Program-made: the position numbers and the translations under genes
Part shown: piece after piece, positions 35,748 through 44,981 of the stretch
Position numbering within the stretch: position 1 is the first letter of the stretch
Layout of the letters: every line of letters starts with the position of its first letter
The notes under the pieces: model-generated
Databases searched by the model: none
Told to the model about the DNA's origin: nothing
The model's input: the letters and a program-made list of their open reading frames with translations, nothing else
Source: Faeciplasma sp900553675
Lineage (GTDB): Bacteria; Bacillota; Clostridia; Oscillospirales; Ruminococcaceae
DNA length: 64,000 nucleotides
Direction: 5' to 3'
NCBI GenBank assembly: GCA_958428235.1
Contig: CAUAFG010000013.1
Location: 1-64,000, forward strand

Positions 35748-36344
35748 ATGCCGCCGAGGGCGAAAATCACAGAAGAGATGGTTGTAGATGCGGCTTTTCA
35801 AGTAACAAGAGCCGATGGTGAAGCAAACGTCAATGCAAGGACGGTTGCAAAGAGGTTAGGCTGCTCTACGCAGCCGGTAATGTATCATTTCGCGAAAATC
35901 GAGGACTTAAAAAGGGCTGTCTACGAAAAGACAGGCAGGTTCCACACGGAATATATAATGAACGTACCGCCGAGCCGTAACATTATGCTTGGTATCGGGC
36001 TGAATTATATCCGCTTTTCGGTTGAGGAGCCTAATTTGTTCAGGTTTCTGTTTCAGTCGGGCTTTGCCACCGAAAACAGTCTGTTTGAAATGGTGGATTC
36101 CGATGAACTGAGTCCTGTTATCAACGCAATGCAAAGGGCTATGGGTCTTACTGTCAAGCAGACAAAAGAGGTGTTTATAACGCTTGCAATGTTCGTCCAC
36201 GGGTATGCAAGCATCATCGCCAATAATAACCTGAGATTTGACGAAAGCGTTGCGTCGGAGCATCTGAACCGTGTCTATCGCGGGGCAATATTGCAGCTGC
36301 AAGAGGGGAAGACCGGAATAAGTCACATTCAGTCGGCAGGATAG
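35748..36344 (+). CDS. TetR/AcrR family regulator
   Basis: This 198-residue protein has an N-terminal helix-turn-helix (VVDAAFQVTRADGEANVNARTVAKRLGCSTQPVMYHF). It is the WHG/TetR_C type, with a longer than usual C-terminal ligand domain. The pattern CSTQPVMYHF is frequent in Clostridial regulators paired with membrane proteins. The gene is 20 bases upstream of a CPBP protease gene and has inverted repeats over its promoter. Confidence 0.88.
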   Translation: MPPRAKITEEMVVDAAFQVTRADGEANVNARTVAKRLGCSTQPVMYHFAKIEDLKRAVYEKTGRFHTEYIMNVPPSRNIMLGIGLNYIRFSVEEPNLFRFLFQSGFATENSLFEMVDSDELSPVINAMQRAMGLTVKQTKEVFITLAMFVHGYASIIANNNLRFDESVASEHLNRVYRGAILQLQEGKTGISHIQSAG

Positions 36345-36364
36345 TAAAAGAGAGGGGAAAAATT

Positions 36365-37117
36365 ATGAGAAAGCTATACGAAAAATTTGAAGTTACGTTT
36401 ACATTGATATGGATTGCCGCCTACGTGATTTTGTTCAGCGTTGCGGATAAGGCGTCGGAGGCGCTGGGAATATACAAAATAATCACCGTGCCGGTTGGAC
36501 TGCTGCTTGCGCTGATTCTTTTCGTCTGGATAAAAAGAAACGATCTGATGAAAAAATACGGTCTGTGCAGGTTTGAGGGCAACTTAAAGAACTATCTGTT
36601 CTTTATTCCGCTGCTTGTGATTATGTCAACAAACCTGTGGAACGGCGTTACAATGAAGGTTTCCTTCGGCGAGACCATATTACATATTATCAGCATGATA
36701 TGCGTGGGCTTTATCGAAGAAATCATCTTCCGCGGACTGCTTTTCAAGGCAATCGGCAAAAACAACGTTATCAGGGCATTTGTTGTCACAAGTATCACCT
36801 TTGGCATAGGTCATATAGTCAATCTGATAAACGGCGCGGACTTCATATCCACCTGTTTGCAGATGTGCTATGCGATTGCAATAGGCTTCCTGTTTGCAAC
36901 AATCTTCTACAAGGGCAAAAGCCTGCTGCCGTGTATCATTGCGCACTGCGTTGTAAATTCGCTCAGTGTGTTCGCCGTTACCGGCACGAGGAAGTTTGAG
37001 ATAATCGTTGCAGTGGTAATGTGCGGCGTTTCGGTTACATATGCTCTCTGGCTGCTCAGGTTCGGACATACTGCCAAGAAAAGTACTAATATGTTTGACA
37101 CCGACATAAGAGCGTGA
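36365..37117 (+). CDS. CPBP/CAAX-type intramembrane metalloprotease
   Basis: This 250-residue membrane protein has about seven helices. The Abi/CPBP motifs are present: EEIIFRGLL near residue 118, FGIGHIVN, and a final CIIAHCVVNS. These Glu and His residues form the active site in Rce1-like proteases. In Gram-positives the family includes self-immunity proteins for peptide toxins. It is controlled with the TetR gene upstream. The substrate is unknown. Confidence 0.88.
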   Translation: MRKLYEKFEVTFTLIWIAAYVILFSVADKASEALGIYKIITVPVGLLLALILFVWIKRNDLMKKYGLCRFEGNLKNYLFFIPLLVIMSTNLWNGVTMKVSFGETILHIISMICVGFIEEIIFRGLLFKAIGKNNVIRAFVVTSITFGIGHIVNLINGADFISTCLQMCYAIAIGFLFATIFYKGKSLLPCIIAHCVVNSLSVFAVTGTRKFEIIVAVVMCGVSVTYALWLLRFGHTAKKSTNMFDTDIRA

Positions 37118-37144
37118 TCGGGTAAAATCGTGAATGAATAAACA

Positions 37145-37190
37145 AGAGCCGGGAGGATGGCAAATCGCCAGACCTCCCGGCTCTGTTTTT
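37145..37190. terminator. Terminator after the CPBP gene
   Basis: AGAGCCGGGAGG pairs with CCTCCCGGCTCT, followed by GTTTTTGCTGTTTT. Confidence 0.85.
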
Positions 37191-37245
37191 GCTGTTTTAT
37201 CGGCTTGCGGACGGTCGCAGACTCAATGCGAAAATCCGCTAAATA

Positions 37246-39810
37246 CTATTTCTTGATATGCCACTTTTTGGACTGGTCGGAGTTGTTCCAGTCAGCTCTG
37301 TTCTGCTGACCTGTCTGGTCAACTATCATCATCAGCTGACCGTTGTCATCGGTAACGCAGACAAAATCAACCTCGCCCCTCATGCCGTAGGGGAAATCAA
37401 CGCCCTTGTAATGCCGTGAGATTCCATCTTCAAGCGGCATATAGCCCTCGCCTGTGCCCTCGTAGCTTTCAAGCTCGTATACAGCCCAGCCGATGTGGTG
37501 GATGCACTTTACTATGCCTATGCCGTTGGCAAAGAAGTATTCCTTTTTGCCGTTCATGTAGTTGCGACCCTCGTCAAATCCGCTGTAATCGATTGTGAGC
37601 TTAAGGCAGCTTTCAAAGGTTCCTGCCGCTGTTGTAACCGTTCCGCCGTCCTCACAGGTGATGGAAGCGGTTATTTTATCGTTATAGACGCCGAGCGTCT
37701 TTTCGGCACTGTAGCCCGGCTTCCAGCCGTCGTCCCAGACGGCGCCGCAGTTGTTAAGCTCCTCAAGCATGAAGTTATGCAAAAGCATATACGCTGCGCC
37801 GTACCACTGCTTCCACTCGAAATGGTAGTAGTTTCTGTTGTCAAGAGACTTCACGCCGTCCTTAGAGTTGATTAAGCAGACTTTGAAGAAGTTCCATATG
37901 CTTACTTCCTTGCAGTCAGGCGATAAGTTGGGGCTGGAGGTGAGCATTCTTCTCATGGTGGAATCCGCTCTGTCCGAAACGAGTTTTTGGTACGTAGTTT
38001 TGGCAAGCTCTTGCATTCTTTTAAGGGTATTGAAGATTGCCGTGCGCATACTGCCGTCTGAATCCCGGTCGTCATTATCGAAACGGTCTGCCAAGGTGTT
38101 ATAGTCTGCCGCCAGCTTAAGCTTAATGTCATTCCAGCTGTTTTCGTCATATTTTACTCTTTCGACGGCGGTGAAGCTTGACAGCACAGCCCGCTCGCTG
38201 CCTTCTGAGAAGATAACCTCGTATTCCTCGCAGAAGTCAATACACTCGGGTGCAGAGCTGACATATTTCCAGCTGTTTCCAACTCCGAGGGGCATTTTTC
38301 CCGAGCCTGACTTAATATTATACTCATCAAGCACCACTTCGCCACAGTCATAGCATTTCAGCGACACGCTCTTTACTATGCCTACTCCCGGCTTGATGTA
38401 AAAGCTGATTCCATCCTTCTGCCAGAGTTCGCAGCCCTCAAACCGTCCGGCAGGGGTATCGACCGTTTCCGATGTGCTGACAAGCGTTGCACTGTGACCC
38501 TGTTCGCGGACTGTTTCGCCGATGCCCGCCTTGCAGGTCAATATGTCTAACCGCCTTACCGCGTAATATAAAATATATGAGAAGTAGCCGGGATCGTGCA
38601 GGCTAAATCCGGGCTGTGAATAAAGCTTAAGCTCGCCGTTATACATCCTTAAATCGTATGCCACTGCGCAGACCTGCTTTTTGAGATTATCCCGATTTTC
38701 TGAATACAGCCTGCACAGCTTTAATGCCGAAAGCGCGTTGGCGTAGTAAATATCCTGCGGCTCTAAAAGCTCCAAGGTCTTATTAAACGCTGCCGCAGCA
38801 TTCTCTATTTCCGGATTGTCGGCATTGATATATGCATATCCCATCCAGAACCAGACATATGCCTGCGTTTTTGTGAATCCGTTTTCTTCAAGATAGGGCA
38901 GCTGGACGCTCTGCGCATATTCAATTTTGTCTTTTCCGGAGAGCTTGTCGTGCTCAATGGACATAACCTCTTGCATTGCGTCTTCGTTTTTGCCGTTGAG
39001 GGCGGCTTGCTTTAACCTTGCCAGAGCTTCGTCGCTCTTGTCGTCGGAATACCACCAGCCAAGCTGTAGTATATCCGCCAAGGCATGGTTCTTCTTTTCG
39101 GACTCCGGCAGTGCCTCAACCTCTTCAAGAAGCGGCTTGTAGGATGCCACAAAGTCGGTTTTATCGTCCTGATACCACCAATAAAGACAAAACTCCGCAA
39201 CCTTTTTCATAACTCTTTCTACCAAGGTATCATCTATAGTTTCATTCATAGAACACAAATCCTTTCTGATTTTTTGTCTGCCGTCGTGAAGCTGCCGCTT
39301 TACCGTTCCCTCGCTTATGCTCATCTGTGCGGCTATCTGGGATATGGAAAGCCCCTCAAAGTAGTAAAGGCAGATGACCTTTTTCACCTTATCCGTAAGC
39401 GAGTTTATGCTGCTGTGAAGCTGGGTATAGTCATCGCCGGATGAAAGCGAGTCTTCAAACGGCACTGCAAAACAGCTTTCATAGCCTGTGAACGAGTCGA
39501 TATCGATGTAGTCGCGGAACTTCTGTGCCATTCCGAGCGCGCTGTTTCTGGCGATTTTAGCCACCCACTGCCCGAATTTTTCGGGAGAGGCAAGGGTGTC
39601 AAGCTTAAGCCATGCCGTTACAAAAGCGTCCTGAGCGGCGTCCTGCGCCATGTATTCGCTTTTTACAATCTGCATAGCGGAAGCCATGACCACCCGCTCA
39701 TAACGCAGTACCAGGGCTTCGTATGCCCGCTGCTTTCCGGCAAGGGTCATAAGCACAAGGTTTTCGGTGGACTGCTTTAAATATTCGCTTACATTTACAT
39801 CATCGCTCAT
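37246..39810 (-). CDS. ECF sigma factor with a very long C-terminal extension
   Basis: Residues about 1-190 of 854 are an ECF sigma-70 factor. Region 2 includes YEALVLRYERVV and DAAQDAFVTAWLKL. Region 4 includes LTDKVKKVICLYYFEGLSISQIAAQMSISEGTVKRQL. The other 660 residues are not part of normal ECF factors: a helical, TPR-like stretch (about 200-390) with WYQDDK and WWYSDDK motifs, then two related beta-rich modules. Each module has an F-E-(G/S)-C strand (DTPAGRFEGCEL, TTAAGTFESCLKL) and a PGVGIVKSV or NGIGIVKCI segment. No membrane helix or anti-sigma gene is seen. The start at 39810 follows AGAAG; GTG 39819 is possible. The extension may sense a signal in the cytoplasm. Confidence 0.85.
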   Translation of the reverse strand: MSDDVNVSEYLKQSTENLVLMTLAGKQRAYEALVLRYERVVMASAMQIVKSEYMAQDAAQDAFVTAWLKLDTLASPEKFGQWVAKIARNSALGMAQKFRDYIDIDSFTGYESCFAVPFEDSLSSGDDYTQLHSSINSLTDKVKKVICLYYFEGLSISQIAAQMSISEGTVKRQLHDGRQKIRKDLCSMNETIDDTLVERVMKKVAEFCLYWWYQDDKTDFVASYKPLLEEVEALPESEKKNHALADILQLGWWYSDDKSDEALARLKQAALNGKNEDAMQEVMSIEHDKLSGKDKIEYAQSVQLPYLEENGFTKTQAYVWFWMGYAYINADNPEIENAAAAFNKTLELLEPQDIYYANALSALKLCRLYSENRDNLKKQVCAVAYDLRMYNGELKLYSQPGFSLHDPGYFSYILYYAVRRLDILTCKAGIGETVREQGHSATLVSTSETVDTPAGRFEGCELWQKDGISFYIKPGVGIVKSVSLKCYDCGEVVLDEYNIKSGSGKMPLGVGNSWKYVSSAPECIDFCEEYEVIFSEGSERAVLSSFTAVERVKYDENSWNDIKLKLAADYNTLADRFDNDDRDSDGSMRTAIFNTLKRMQELAKTTYQKLVSDRADSTMRRMLTSSPNLSPDCKEVSIWNFFKVCLINSKDGVKSLDNRNYYHFEWKQWYGAAYMLLHNFMLEELNNCGAVWDDGWKPGYSAEKTLGVYNDKITASITCEDGGTVTTAAGTFESCLKLTIDYSGFDEGRNYMNGKKEYFFANGIGIVKCIHHIGWAVYELESYEGTGEGYMPLEDGISRHYKGVDFPYGMRGEVDFVCVTDDNGQLMMIVDQTGQQNRADWNNSDQSKKWHIKK

Positions 39811-39940
39811 GTCGTTCACTTCTTTCAGCTGTGGTTTGTTCTGCTTTTAGTAGCTACTATAATATAGATGTTTTTGAAATGAAAAAGGTTGAAAAAATCA
39901 GAAAAAATTTTAAAATATTTTTGCGGGACTGCTCTAAGCA

Positions 39941-39990
39941 AATCTCCGGCAAGCCTATAGCCACAATTTACTATAAACCTGCCGGAGATT
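39941..39990. terminator. Long hairpin between fructokinase and sigma-factor genes
   Basis: AATCTCCGGCA and TGCCGGAGATT form the outer stem, and CTATAG/CTATA extend it inward. It has no strong T tract. It lies between two leftward genes and probably ends the phosphofructokinase transcript. Confidence 0.45.
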
Positions 39991-40031
39991 ATTATTATCA
40001 GGCGGAAAAGCGATATCCGCCGATTGATATA

Positions 40032-40934
40032 TTATTTCAGCTGTTCCAAAAGCTCGAATATCAGCTTTCTTTCGGCAAGACCGTCCGAAAAGGCAGTCGC
40101 GCCGCCCGCGGCTGTGCCGAGCTTTAAGGCGTAATCATAATCGCCGCCGACAGAGCCCGCTAAAAATCCCGCGACCATCGAATCGCCCGCGCCTACCGAG
40201 TTTTTAACCGTTCCTCTGCACACTCCGCAGACATGGGTTCTGCCGCTCTGGTCAAGAAGCAGTGCGCCGTCGCCAGCCATGGAAACAAGCACGTTCCGCG
40301 CGCCCATGTCTTTAAGCTTTCGGGCGTATTCCTCTATCTCGCCGATGGTTTTCAGGGTAACGCCGAACATCTCTTCAAGCTCGTGGTTGTTGGGCTTTAC
40401 AAGATACGGCTTGTATTTCAGCACGTTCAAAAGTAAATCCTTTGTTGCGTCCACAACAGCCATAACCCTTCTGTCCTGCAAGCACTCCAAAATTCTTTCG
40501 TATATGTCTGAAGGCATACTTTCAGGGATGCTGCCTGCAAGAACGATGGTGTCTCCGTCCGAAACGGCGTCGATCTTGGTAAAAAGCTGCTCAAGCGCAT
40601 TGTCGTCGATAACAGGTCCCTGACCGTTGATCTCGGTCTCACACTCCGACTTTATCTTTACGTTTATCCGCGAGAAGCCGCTTTTAAGATGCACAAAGTC
40701 GGTATCAACGCCGCAATCGCGCACGCCTTTTTCAATGGCATCTCCGGTAAATCCTGCAACAAAGCCCAGAGCCTTTGATTTAACTCCCAGCTCGGCAAGA
40801 ACCATGGAAACGTTGATTCCCTTGCCGCCGAAGTAGATTTTTTCGCTTTTAGTGCGGTTAAGTCCTCCGACTGTGATATCATCCGCCTGAACAACATAGT
40901 CAACGGCGGGATTGAATGTTACTGTGTAAACCAT
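40032..40934 (-). CDS. fruK: 1-phosphofructokinase (PfkB family)
   Basis: This 300-residue kinase converts fructose 1-phosphate to fructose 1,6-bisphosphate. It starts MVYTVTFNPAVDYVV, contains GGKGINVSMVLAELG and the anion-hole motif VGAGDSMVAGFLAG with the catalytic Asp. These match FruK; the related tagatose-6-phosphate kinase LacC is the main alternative. No DeoR regulator or fructose PTS gene flanks it, although they usually do. The start at 40934 follows GGAGG; the longer frame lacks a site. Confidence 0.88.
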   Translation of the reverse strand: MVYTVTFNPAVDYVVQADDITVGGLNRTKSEKIYFGGKGINVSMVLAELGVKSKALGFVAGFTGDAIEKGVRDCGVDTDFVHLKSGFSRINVKIKSECETEINGQGPVIDDNALEQLFTKIDAVSDGDTIVLAGSIPESMPSDIYERILECLQDRRVMAVVDATKDLLLNVLKYKPYLVKPNNHELEEMFGVTLKTIGEIEEYARKLKDMGARNVLVSMAGDGALLLDQSGRTHVCGVCRGTVKNSVGAGDSMVAGFLAGSVGGDYDYALKLGTAAGGATAFSDGLAERKLIFELLEQLK

Positions 40935-40973
40935 TGTATTTGCCTCCTTGGTGCTTTTGCAAATTCTATAACC

Positions 40974-41002
40974 ATTATAGCACATTGAGGCTTGTTTGTC
41001 CA
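40974..41002 (-). promoter_or_regulatory. Phosphofructokinase promoter
   Basis: On the minus strand TGGACA and TATAAT are 17 bases apart. It is back to back with the rightward promoter at 41019. Confidence 0.65.
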
Positions 41003-41018
41003 CTTAATTTGACTATGC

Positions 41019-41047
41019 TTGACAAGCTCAGACAGACCAACTATAAT
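41019..41047 (+). promoter_or_regulatory. Promoter of the zinc-peptidase lipoprotein gene
   Basis: TTGACA and TATAAT are separated by exactly 17 bases, a consensus promoter 36 bases upstream of the start. Confidence 0.8.
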
Positions 41048-41082
41048 TTATCTGATAATGCTGATGTGGGAGGAATTGATAT

Positions 41083-42597
41083 ATGAAAAAGAGTTTAGCT
41101 TTAATACTTCTGCTATGCATTTTGCTTGGCTTGTCATCCTGCGGTTCAAGCCCCGCGCCGGAATTGATATATAATAAGCAGAGCATAGCGCTGAGCGAAC
41201 CCAACGATACATTTTCAAGAAAAGACGACATGGAGCTTACTTCTGTCGATGGCGTAACATATGCCTTTGAAGAAGAAATTTTGCCGGAGGACAGAACCGA
41301 TTGCATAGAAAAAACTCAATCAATCCTGAAAAGGATAGGCTATAATAAGGAAATTCATGTTTATATCTACACCGAAAGCATGTATGACAGCACGTATATC
41401 AGCAACGGCTCGGTATACACCCATGTGCAGCCGTGGGAATCGCCGGAATATATATCGTATTTGTTATCGGGGCTGTTCGGCGAATACTGCAATTACGGCG
41501 CAGTATATGGCTATGCCGATTATATATGCAGGCAGATAAACAAGTCGGCTGCGGATGAAAACGGATTTAGCCTCGAGGGCGGAGACTATTCTGCACTGGA
41601 CTTAAACATCCTGTGCTTTAATCAGGACTTTGTATCGCAGAAAGATATAGATAATTCAAAGAAGGTATCCGCCGCTTTTGTCTCTGATTATATCGATGCG
41701 CACGGTATCGATAAATTTCACAAGCTGCTTATAAGCAGCGGAACGGTGGAAGGAGCGGATATATTCAGCCGCGAGCTTTCGCAATTCTATGCAAAGAACA
41801 ATATCGATTATCTTCCATCGACTGTTTTATACGCTTTGGGCGGACATTCCTACGATTACATTGCAAAATGCCGGTATGCTGAATTTTACATCGAAAACGG
41901 CTGGTATGATGAGAATAACAAGCTGAATCTTTTGACGTATGAAAACTTTTTACATCAGAATTATGCTGATGTGAAAAAATTCTTTGAGATCAATTCCGAA
42001 CAGATGGGCAAGTATCAGTTGCTTTTAGGCTTTGAGGAATACAATAACGACTTGAAGGGGTATTTTTCAAACAGCAAAAGACTGTCGCAGTACTCGTTCT
42101 ATCAGCGCGGGAAGCACTCTATATACCTTATGAATGTTGATTCGCTGATGCATGAGTATATCCATTCTGTAACCGTTGAAAACAACCCCTCAGATTCAGG
42201 CTGGAGTGTGGAGGGAGCAGCAAGGTATTTCTCGTATAAATACGATTATTACGGAATCGCCATGCTTAACGCCGATTATAACAAGCCGTCAAGCGGCAAA
42301 GAGACCTTGTATGTGCAAGAGTACAAGGAAAAAATCGGTCGCGACATAAACATGGAGACAGATTTTACCGAAATCGAAAACATAGCCGTGTACAGCCGCA
42401 GCTATTACGATCCGAATTGCAGCTATGTTGCGGGTTCTTCGTTTGTTGCCTATATGGTGTCGCAGCTTGGAGAGGACGAGGTTATAGACATGATTTTCTC
42501 GGAGCAGGGCGTGGAGCAGTCGATGTATGAAGAGATGGTCGATGATTGGACGTCGTATATCAAGGCAAATTATGGGGATTACACTAAGTATGAGTAG
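41083..42597 (+). CDS. Lipoprotein with a gluzincin-like HEXXH peptidase site
   Basis: This 504-residue lipoprotein has the lipobox GLSSC near residue 20. A zinc-peptidase motif HEYIH occurs near residue 357, with a candidate third ligand in WSVEGAARYFS about 20 residues later. This is the layout of MA-clan peptidases. The rest is not recognisable to me. It has its own consensus promoter and should act at the outer face of the membrane. The substrate is unknown. Confidence 0.75.
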   Translation: MKKSLALILLLCILLGLSSCGSSPAPELIYNKQSIALSEPNDTFSRKDDMELTSVDGVTYAFEEEILPEDRTDCIEKTQSILKRIGYNKEIHVYIYTESMYDSTYISNGSVYTHVQPWESPEYISYLLSGLFGEYCNYGAVYGYADYICRQINKSAADENGFSLEGGDYSALDLNILCFNQDFVSQKDIDNSKKVSAAFVSDYIDAHGIDKFHKLLISSGTVEGADIFSRELSQFYAKNNIDYLPSTVLYALGGHSYDYIAKCRYAEFYIENGWYDENNKLNLLTYENFLHQNYADVKKFFEINSEQMGKYQLLLGFEEYNNDLKGYFSNSKRLSQYSFYQRGKHSIYLMNVDSLMHEYIHSVTVENNPSDSGWSVEGAARYFSYKYDYYGIAMLNADYNKPSSGKETLYVQEYKEKIGRDINMETDFTEIENIAVYSRSYYDPNCSYVAGSSFVAYMVSQLGEDEVIDMIFSEQGVEQSMYEEMVDDWTSYIKANYGDYTKYE

Positions 42598-42753
42598 ATT
42601 TGATTGAAAGCAGTGCATCTTCCAACGAATTCGAGCTAAATTTAACGAATAATTCACAATTCAACTGATACAAACGGTTAAAAATGTGATATAATCAATG
42701 CATCGTAATTTTTGCATCCGTGCTTAATTAACGCGATTCAGGAGGAAAGGCAA

Positions 42754-43653
42754 ATGATTCTTGAACTAAAAAACATAGAAAAATCCTTTGGCGAGAAAAA
42801 GGTTCTCACCGGAGTTTCATTCAAAGCAGAGGGCGGCAAAGCCTTTGGTCTGCTTGGCAGAAACGGCGCGGGAAAAACAACGTCTATCCGAATCCTGATG
42901 GATGTGTTCCCGGCAAACAGCGGCGAGGTGCTGATTGACGGCAAGCCCATCGACTACAGCAAAATAGGAATCGGATATCTCCCCGAGGAGAGAGGACTAT
43001 ATCCAAAAAAGATTATCATCGACCAGCTTACATATTTTGCGGAGCTTAAAGGAATGAGCCGCAAAGCAGCCGTGCAGTCAATCGACCACTGGCTCGACCG
43101 GCTTGGCATGAACGAATATCGCAACAAGCGGCTTGACACGCTTTCCAAGGGCAACCAGCAAAAGATTCAGCTCATCACCGCCCTTGCCCACAACCCCGAT
43201 ATCGTCATTTTAGACGAGCCTTTCTCCGGTCTTGATCCGGTAAACGCTATGCTTTTAAAGGATGTAGTAAAGGAGCAGATTGCAAAGGGAAAGATAGTTT
43301 TGTTCTCCAGTCATCAGATGAGCTACATTGAAGAATTCTGCGACAGCATTGCTATCCTCAACAAGGGCGTTGTCGCCTTGCAGGGCGATCTGCACGACAT
43401 CAAGCGCGACTATCCCCGCGATAGATTGGTTGTACGCACCGAGTCTCCAAAGGCGATTATGGCTGATTTCGGCTCCTTATGCACCGTGATGGATAACGGC
43501 GATCTGATGATCCGGCTTGCAGACGTCTCCGAAAAGAAGTCTGTAATGACCCGTCTTGTCGAAAACTATGATGTTGACGAGGTAAGGGTGTTTGAACCCT
43601 CCCTCAACGACATCTTCGTGGAATATGCAGGCGACGCTGCAAAGGAGGACTAA
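42754..43653 (+). CDS. ABC transporter ATPase, NatA-like
   Basis: This 299-residue ATPase has Walker A GRNGAGKTT, signature LSKGNQQKIQLI, Walker B IVILDEPFSGLDP and switch SSHQMSYIEEF. The C-terminal DUF4162-like tail and the YLPEERGLYPK segment are typical of the NatA/YhaQ exporters of Firmicutes. The start follows AGGAGG. It pairs with the permease gene three bases downstream. Confidence 0.9.
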   Translation: MILELKNIEKSFGEKKVLTGVSFKAEGGKAFGLLGRNGAGKTTSIRILMDVFPANSGEVLIDGKPIDYSKIGIGYLPEERGLYPKKIIIDQLTYFAELKGMSRKAAVQSIDHWLDRLGMNEYRNKRLDTLSKGNQQKIQLITALAHNPDIVILDEPFSGLDPVNAMLLKDVVKEQIAKGKIVLFSSHQMSYIEEFCDSIAILNKGVVALQGDLHDIKRDYPRDRLVVRTESPKAIMADFGSLCTVMDNGDLMIRLADVSEKKSVMTRLVENYDVDEVRVFEPSLNDIFVEYAGDAAKED

Positions 43654-43656
43654 GCA

Positions 43657-44895
43657 ATGAAACAGTTTGAAAAGATATTATGGTTCGAGCTTAAATATTA
43701 CTTTAAAAACAAGGTGTTTATCGGCGTAACGGCATTTCTGATGGTACTGATTGCAGTTGTTATGTTCTTCCCACGGATTGTTGCAGTGTTCGACACCGGC
43801 GACGTTCCCGACGCCCCCGAAGACATTCCAATAATGCTTGTAAGTGCTGACCCCGCGCAGTCGGATATGGTGTCGCAAGCCTTTGCCGCTTCGTTTGCGG
43901 ACTACGACGTGCAAATCACCAAGGATGGGGTTGACACAATCAAGAGCAAAATCACCTCCGGCGGGGCGGAGTGCGCCTTTGTCATCACCGGACCGACCTC
44001 GTTTACATATTACGTTGGCAACCTTTCGATGTATGACACGAACGCCCGAACCGCAGCGGAGGTTATGCAGCAAATCTATCAGATGAACGCCATGATAAGC
44101 GGCGGTATGTCCGCCGAAGACGCTGCCGGCGTTATGAATGTACAGATTGAAAGCAGCGTCGAAAACCTGGGCAAGGATCAGTCGCAGAACTTCTTCTACA
44201 CCTACATTATGATTATGGCGCTGTATATGGTTATCCTGCTGTACGGTCAGATGGTTGCAACCAATGTGGCGACCGAGAAAAGCTCCCGCGCTATGGAGGT
44301 TCTCATAACAAGCGCAAAGCCTACCTCGATGATGTTCGGCAAGGTTATTGCTTCATGTCTTGCGGGATTTATCCAGATAGTCGCCGTGTTCGGCTCGGCA
44401 ATTCTGTTCTACAATCTGAATAAGTCCTACTGGGGCGACAACCAGATTGTAGACTCAGTCTTCAACATCCCGCCTGAGCTTCTGGTGTATATGCTTGTAT
44501 TCTTTGTTCTGGGATTCCTTATTTACGCATTTTTGTTCGGGGCAGTCGGCTCCACCGCTTCAAGGCTCGAGGACATCAACACCTCGGTAATGCCGCTTAC
44601 AATGCTGTTTATCATTGCATTTGTCGTGGTTATGTTCTCCATGGGCTCCGGCGATATTGACAACACCCTGATGGTGGTGTGCTCCTACATTCCGTTCACC
44701 TCGCCGATGTCGATGTTTACAAGAATCGCCATGAGCACTGTGCCGTGGTACGAGATAGCAATTTCAATCGCAATCCTTATCGGCTCGACGGTCGGCGTTG
44801 GTGTTCTGTCCGCGAAGATCTACCGCGTGGGTGTGCTGATGTACGGCACTACGCCCAAGATAAGCAGCATTATCAAGGCTATCCGCAAGGCGTAA
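43657..44895 (+). CDS. ABC-2 type permease, NatB-like
   Basis: This 412-residue permease has one N-terminal membrane helix, a large external domain (about 45-175), then five to six helices with the motif NVATEKSSRAMEVLITSAKPTSMMFGK, characteristic of NatB/YhaP. It likely exports ions or small amphiphilic compounds with the ATPase just upstream. A terminator follows. Confidence 0.9.
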   Translation: MKQFEKILWFELKYYFKNKVFIGVTAFLMVLIAVVMFFPRIVAVFDTGDVPDAPEDIPIMLVSADPAQSDMVSQAFAASFADYDVQITKDGVDTIKSKITSGGAECAFVITGPTSFTYYVGNLSMYDTNARTAAEVMQQIYQMNAMISGGMSAEDAAGVMNVQIESSVENLGKDQSQNFFYTYIMIMALYMVILLYGQMVATNVATEKSSRAMEVLITSAKPTSMMFGKVIASCLAGFIQIVAVFGSAILFYNLNKSYWGDNQIVDSVFNIPPELLVYMLVFFVLGFLIYAFLFGAVGSTASRLEDINTSVMPLTMLFIIAFVVVMFSMGSGDIDNTLMVVCSYIPFTSPMSMFTRIAMSTVPWYEIAISIAILIGSTVGVGVLSAKIYRVGVLMYGTTPKISSIIKAIRKA

Positions 44896-44930
44896 TCAAG
44901 TATAATTGGATTTGAATAAGTCATATAAAA

Positions 44931-44965
44931 AAGCAAGCGTCCGGCTGTTTGGACGCTTGCTTTTT
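44931..44965. terminator. Bidirectional terminator
   Basis: AAGCAAGCGTCC and GGACGCTTGCTT form a 12-bp perfect stem with an 8-base loop, flanked by A- and T-rich tracts. It separates the convergent permease and histidine-kinase genes. Confidence 0.9.
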
Positions 44966-44981
44966 ATGTATCACAATAGTT

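Noticed and set aside
39831..40127. 98-residue open frame on the plus strand
   Set aside because: It overlaps the hairpin and the fructokinase 3' end, has no ribosome site, and its sequence looks like non-coding translation.
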